DNA of 16,345 nucleotides from Patescibacteria group bacterium (GTDB taxonomy: Bacteria > Patescibacteriota > Minisyncoccia > Minisyncoccales > CG1-02-41-26): assembly GCA_020724125.1 (NCBI GenBank), contig DYHM01000005.1:1-16345 (forward strand), read 5' to 3'. Positions within the stretch are counted from its first letter, which is position 1. Every line of letters begins with the position of its first letter. Shown here piece after piece: positions 13,799 to 16,345 of the stretch. The notes beneath the pieces were generated by a model. The model was not told the origin of the DNA. It saw only the letters and a program-made list of their open reading frames with translations, and ran no database searches. The translations under genes were made by a program, and so were the position numbers.

Positions 13799-15493
13799 TT
13801 ATACTTCTATTATCACTGGCAGGACAATGGGTCTTCTTCGGGTTCGATAAAAAAGAAATTCACCAATTTTATTTCTGAGTTCATTTTTGATATAAACCCA
13901 GTTAGCCGCGCCAGGGGAGCCGACGGCGCGATTAACTATCGCAATAACCCTCTTTCTGGTTTCTTTAAGGAGATTTTTTGACTCTTTTAGATTTAAATAA
14001 ACAAAACCTCTGGAAATTATATCGGGAGAACTTCGAACCTTGCCAGTTTGCTTATCAATAATTGCGATAACTACAAACATTCCGTCTTTGGATAAGACCT
14101 GACGGTCGCGTAGGACTATTTCGCCGACATCGCCAACTCCTAATCCATCAACCATAATATAATTGGTCTCTGCTTTTTTATTAAGAATTGTTGCAAGTCC
14201 ATTATAAAACTCAATAATTGAGCCATTGTCTAAAACAAATATTTTTTCTTTGGAAATCCCTGTTTCTATCGCTAATTTAGCCGCTTCTTTGAGAAGAAAA
14301 TGATTAGCGTAGACGGGCAGAAAAAAATCAGGTTGAATTTGTTTGATAATTTTTTTAATATCATTGGCATTGCTGTGTCCGCTAATATGGACATCCATAA
14401 TATCGCTATGAATGACATTGTCGCATTTCCGATAGAGATTGTCTTTTAACCGTTGAATAGTCCGTTCATTGCCCGGAATAACAGAAGAGGAAAAAATAAT
14501 TGTATCGTTTTTGTGGACTTTTATAAATTTATGGTCGTCGTTAATAATACGGGAAAGCACAGCGTTACCCTCGCCCTGAGCGCCGGTGCAAATAATAACC
14601 AATTTAGTTTCTGGATATTTATGAATATCTTTAATGGAAATCAATGTTTTTTTAGCGTATTTAATATAGCCCAACCCTTCAGCGATTTCCACATTTAATT
14701 TCATGCTATAACCATCAAGCGCCACTTTTTTTCCGATATGCGCGGCATATTTAATAATATGACCAATTCGTCTTATTTGGGAAGAAAAGGTGCCAATAAT
14801 AACTTTGCCTTTAGCCGTTGAAATCAATTTTTCCAAATTAATGTACATTTCTTTTTCGGGAATATTGCTTGAATTGATTTCGGTCGCTCCTAAACTTTCC
14901 AACATCAAAATTTTAGGACTGGGTAATTTTGACAAATGGTTATAAGTTATAGGGGTTTGGTCAACTGGGTTTTTTTCCATTATCCAGTCGCCTGGATGAA
15001 TAACCATACCTTGCTCTGTGTTAATAATCGCGCCAATCGCGTCCATAACTGAATGCTCCACATTGAAAAAACCAATACGAAAATTGCCCAACTTGATTTG
15101 CTCATCAACTGATTTAATAATCATTGTTTCCAGATTTTTAGCCGAACCAGGTTCACAATCCTCCATTCTTTTTTTAATTAAAGCTATGGTTAAATCACGA
15201 CCAATTATTTTAGGATAGCCTAATTTAGGCAACAGTATCGGAGTGGCGCCAATATGGTCCAGGTGTCCATGAGTAAAAATGACAGCGCGGATATTTTTTT
15301 CTTTGCCTTTAAGATAACTAATGTTTGGAATAATATAATCAATGCCTGGCATATCTTCTTCGGGAAATTGAATACCCATATCCAAAATTACGATATCGTT
15401 GCCATATTCAAATACCGTCATATTGCGGCCAACTTCTTCTTGACCGCCCAAAGGAATTATCCGCAGACGTAATTGTTTTGATCGTGTAATCAT
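13799..15493 (-). CDS. rnj: Ribonuclease J, metal-ligand variant
   Basis: RNase J is a metallo-beta-lactamase/beta-CASP nuclease with 5'-to-3' exo- and endonuclease activity in mRNA decay and rRNA processing. Visible in order (numbered from ATG 15493): IPLGGQEEVGRNM (13-25), THGHLDHIG (74-82) with the two-metal site, NVEHS (144-148), HPGDW (166-170) with Asp169, GTFSSQIRR (234-242), CTGAQGEGNAVLSR (302-315), SSSVIPGNE (335-343), HISGHS (369-374) and a C-terminal domain from about 440. The usual PVHGE is PVYANH here (393-398): His becomes Tyr395. The frame begins at an ATG at 15514 inside a repeat; MITRSKQLRLR at 15493 is the better start and gives 564 residues. The leader can fold strongly (see 15535-15590). 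Confidence 0.92.
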   Translation of the reverse strand: MITRSKQLRLRIIPLGGQEEVGRNMTVFEYGNDIVILDMGIQFPEEDMPGIDYIIPNISYLKGKEKNIRAVIFTHGHLDHIGATPILLPKLGYPKIIGRDLTIALIKKRMEDCEPGSAKNLETMIIKSVDEQIKLGNFRIGFFNVEHSVMDAIGAIINTEQGMVIHPGDWIMEKNPVDQTPITYNHLSKLPSPKILMLESLGATEINSSNIPEKEMYINLEKLISTAKGKVIIGTFSSQIRRIGHIIKYAAHIGKKVALDGYSMKLNVEIAEGLGYIKYAKKTLISIKDIHKYPETKLVIICTGAQGEGNAVLSRIINDDHKFIKVHKNDTIIFSSSVIPGNERTIQRLKDNLYRKCDNVIHSDIMDVHISGHSNANDIKKIIKQIQPDFFLPVYANHFLLKEAAKLAIETGISKEKIFVLDNGSIIEFYNGLATILNKKAETNYIMVDGLGVGDVGEIVLRDRQVLSKDGMFVVIAIIDKQTGKVRSSPDIISRGFVYLNLKESKNLLKETRKRVIAIVNRAVGSPGAANWVYIKNELRNKIGEFLFYRTRRRPIVLPVIIEV

Positions 15494-15534
15494 AATTTTA
15501 AATTCAAAATGCAAATCTCAAAATGCAAAATTTA

Positions 15535-15590
15535 CCCGATTAAATAATTTCGCTTTTGGCGAAATTGCCGCAAGACGGCATTTAATCAGG
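15535..15590 (-). promoter_or_regulatory. Three-way-junction structure in the RNase J leader
   Basis: An 8-bp outer stem (gattaaat 15538-15545 with 15580-15587) encloses two hairpins with no unpaired base at the junction: 15546-15553 with 15559-15566 (8 bp, loop ttttg) and 15567-15570 with 15576-15579 (4 bp, loop caaga). Two more pairs can be added outside after a C-A mismatch. It lies 42 bases upstream of the RNase J start and downstream of the promoter candidate, so it would be in the mRNA leader. I cannot tell whether it acts as RNA or as DNA. Confidence 0.6.
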
Positions 15591-15616
15591 CGCGCAATAC
15601 AAAACGCAAAATAGAA

Positions 15617-15645
15617 ATTTTGTTTAAAAAAAACGAAGTTGTCAA
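15617..15645 (-). promoter_or_regulatory. Candidate promoter of RNase J
   Basis: On the minus strand TTGACA (15640-15645) is followed 17 bases later by CAAAAT (15617-15622). The -35 is perfect; the -10 is fair. The mRNA would carry a leader of about 115 bases, including the three-way junction. Confidence 0.5.
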
Positions 15646-15678
15646 CTAACTTTTTTTGCCCAATTCCTCAAATCACAA

Positions 15679-15702
15679 GGTTTAAACTGCGCAGTTTAAA
15701 CC
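15679..15702. repeat. 24-bp perfect palindrome
   Basis: The half-site ggtttaaactgc is followed immediately by its exact reverse complement. It is about 35 bases upstream of the -35 box of the RNase J promoter candidate. A perfect palindrome of this length could be an operator for a dimeric regulator or a cruciform-forming extragenic palindrome. Confidence 0.7.
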
Positions 15703-15729
15703 CTTTAATCCGCTACTTCAATGACAATT

Positions 15730-15759
15730 TTCCGCCTACGGCTTCGGGCCACAGCGGAA
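15730..15759. repeat. Imperfect hairpin with ttccgc/gcggaa arms
   Basis: The outer arms ttccgc (15730-15735) and gcggaa pair; a smaller ggc/gcc stem lies inside around ttcgg. A T-run (ctttttttgc) follows at about 15769-15776 on the plus strand, so a weak terminator is possible, though no plus-strand gene is seen that needs one. Confidence 0.45.
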
Positions 15760-15782
15760 CAAGCAATCTTTTTTTGCATTAC

Positions 15783-15811
15783 CCTCCGTAGCGCTGTAGC
15801 GCCGACGAAGG
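15783..15811. repeat. GC-rich extragenic hairpin
   Basis: The arms cctccgt and acgaagg pair with one mismatch; inside, gcgc pairs with gcgc around tgta. The word gtagcgc is also directly repeated. The composition differs sharply from the AT-rich surroundings and resembles dispersed extragenic repeats of candidate-phyla genomes. Confidence 0.5.
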
Positions 15812-15850
15812 ACGTGGCGGCAAATTCTGGTATATGACCTTTATATCGCC

Positions 15851-16264
15851 TTATTTAGAAAACTTGGAAACGATAAAATAAGTTAGAATTGAAATAAATA
15901 TTCCCGCGACAAAAGATACTTTTGGTAAAAATGGAAATACTAAAAGAAACGCAACAAATCCAAGAACTATGCTATAGAAAGCTGCCGCGCTATTCGGTTT
16001 TTTACTGAATAATAAAGCGAAAGTTGCGGGAGCAAGTATCAACATTACTGTGAAAGCCGCAACGAATAGGTCTACAATATTCGGGAAAAGAAAAGCAATA
16101 ACAACAGAAAATAAACCAATCAATGATGCAGAAATTTTAACTAATTTAAGTAATTGTTTTTCATGTTCTTTGTTATCTAAATATCCACGCCAAAATTCTC
16201 TTTTAAATAATCTGAGGGGTCGGGGAGTTTTCCCCTTATAAAACAAGGATAAATCTGCTATCAT
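15851..16264 (-). pseudogene. C-terminal fragment like sodium:solute symporter
   Basis: The 137-codon frame has four hydrophobic segments (about 44-65, 66-88, 93-111 and 115-134). Residues from YLDNKEHEKQLLKLVKISAS onward resemble the last four membrane helices of sodium:solute symporters (SSF, such as proline permease), including the loop SKKPNSAAAFYSIVLG. The N-terminal 26 or so residues (MIADLSLFYKGKTPRP...) are not transporter-like and are encoded by the 73-bp repeat. A symporter should be about 450-550 residues, so at least three quarters are missing. I infer a broken gene whose start was replaced by the repeat. It could also be a small four-helix membrane protein of its own. Confidence 0.5.
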
Positions 16265-16291
16265 AGAAGGTGAAAAGTCGAAAGTATTAGT
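16219..16291 (+). repeat. 73-bp direct repeat, copy B
   Basis: It is the second copy of the repeat at 12172-12244, in the same orientation with five differences. The hairpin at its left end (16222-16226 with 16231-16235) is fully paired here. Beyond it, 16292-16345 has no recognisable feature. Confidence 0.75.
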
Positions 16292-16345
16292 GGTTGGTGG
16301 ACAAATGAAAACAGAACGGTCTAGCTGAATAATTTTTCTTTAGAT

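Noticed and set aside
14453..14698. Plus-strand open frame inside RNase J
   Set aside because: Antisense to a clear conserved gene, no similarity; a shadow frame.
15494..15514. Longer RNase J start at 15514
   Set aside because: The seven extra codons come from a gcattttgaa-type repeat and are not like RNase J; MITRSKQ is the better start.

Overview
The window looks like part of a small, AT-rich genome of the Candidate Phyla Radiation (Patescibacteria, most like Parcubacteria). This is inferred from gene content, not from a search. The clues are a DUF5674 protein with its small partner, two short type IV secretion-type pilins, lysine-rich tails on bS6 and uL23, a shortened uL2, RNase J, LemA, and many 'aaattc/aaagtt'-type low-complexity repeats between genes. 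There are few Shine-Dalgarno sites, and the rpsF start appears leaderless.

Layout: 136-3335 (+) holds a two-gene unit: a DUF3142 glycosidase-like protein followed by a large secreted protein with TPR-like repeats. Three hairpins and a tRNA-Arg(CCT) (minus) follow. 3986-5139 (minus) is the rpsF-ssb-rpsR operon, with a good promoter almost touching the rpsF start. 5326-6506 (minus) holds lemA and a double zinc-ribbon protein. 6701-8705 (minus) carries rplD-rplW-rplB, a fragment of the S10 ribosomal operon. 8987-9669 (+) is the DUF5674 pair. 9818-11928 (minus) holds a SAM methyltransferase, a cysteine-rich pilin, hicB-hicA and a second pilin.

12000-13400 is a graveyard: one copy of a 73-bp direct repeat, iteron-like repeats, the tail of an IS630-type transposase, the head of an IS5-type transposase and a small inverted-repeat element. 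On its far side lies rpsS (+), cut off from the rest of the S10 operon. RNase J (minus) comes next, with a 5' leader that can fold into a perfectly paired three-way junction. The window ends in a fragment resembling the C-terminus of a sodium:solute symporter, whose N-terminus lies in the second copy of the 73-bp repeat.

Both window edges lie in or near repeats: an inverted IS-end copy at 1-51 and the 73-bp repeat at 16219-16291. The window may therefore be a contig that broke at repeats, so rearrangements seen here need checking against reads. The main themes are translation and RNA turnover (bS6, bS18, uL2, uL4, uL23, uS19, SSB, RNase J, tRNA), cell-surface proteins (pilins, LemA, DUF3142 pair) and repeat-driven rearrangement. 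I see no CRISPR array, prophage or obvious defence island; the only toxin-antitoxin pair is HicBA.
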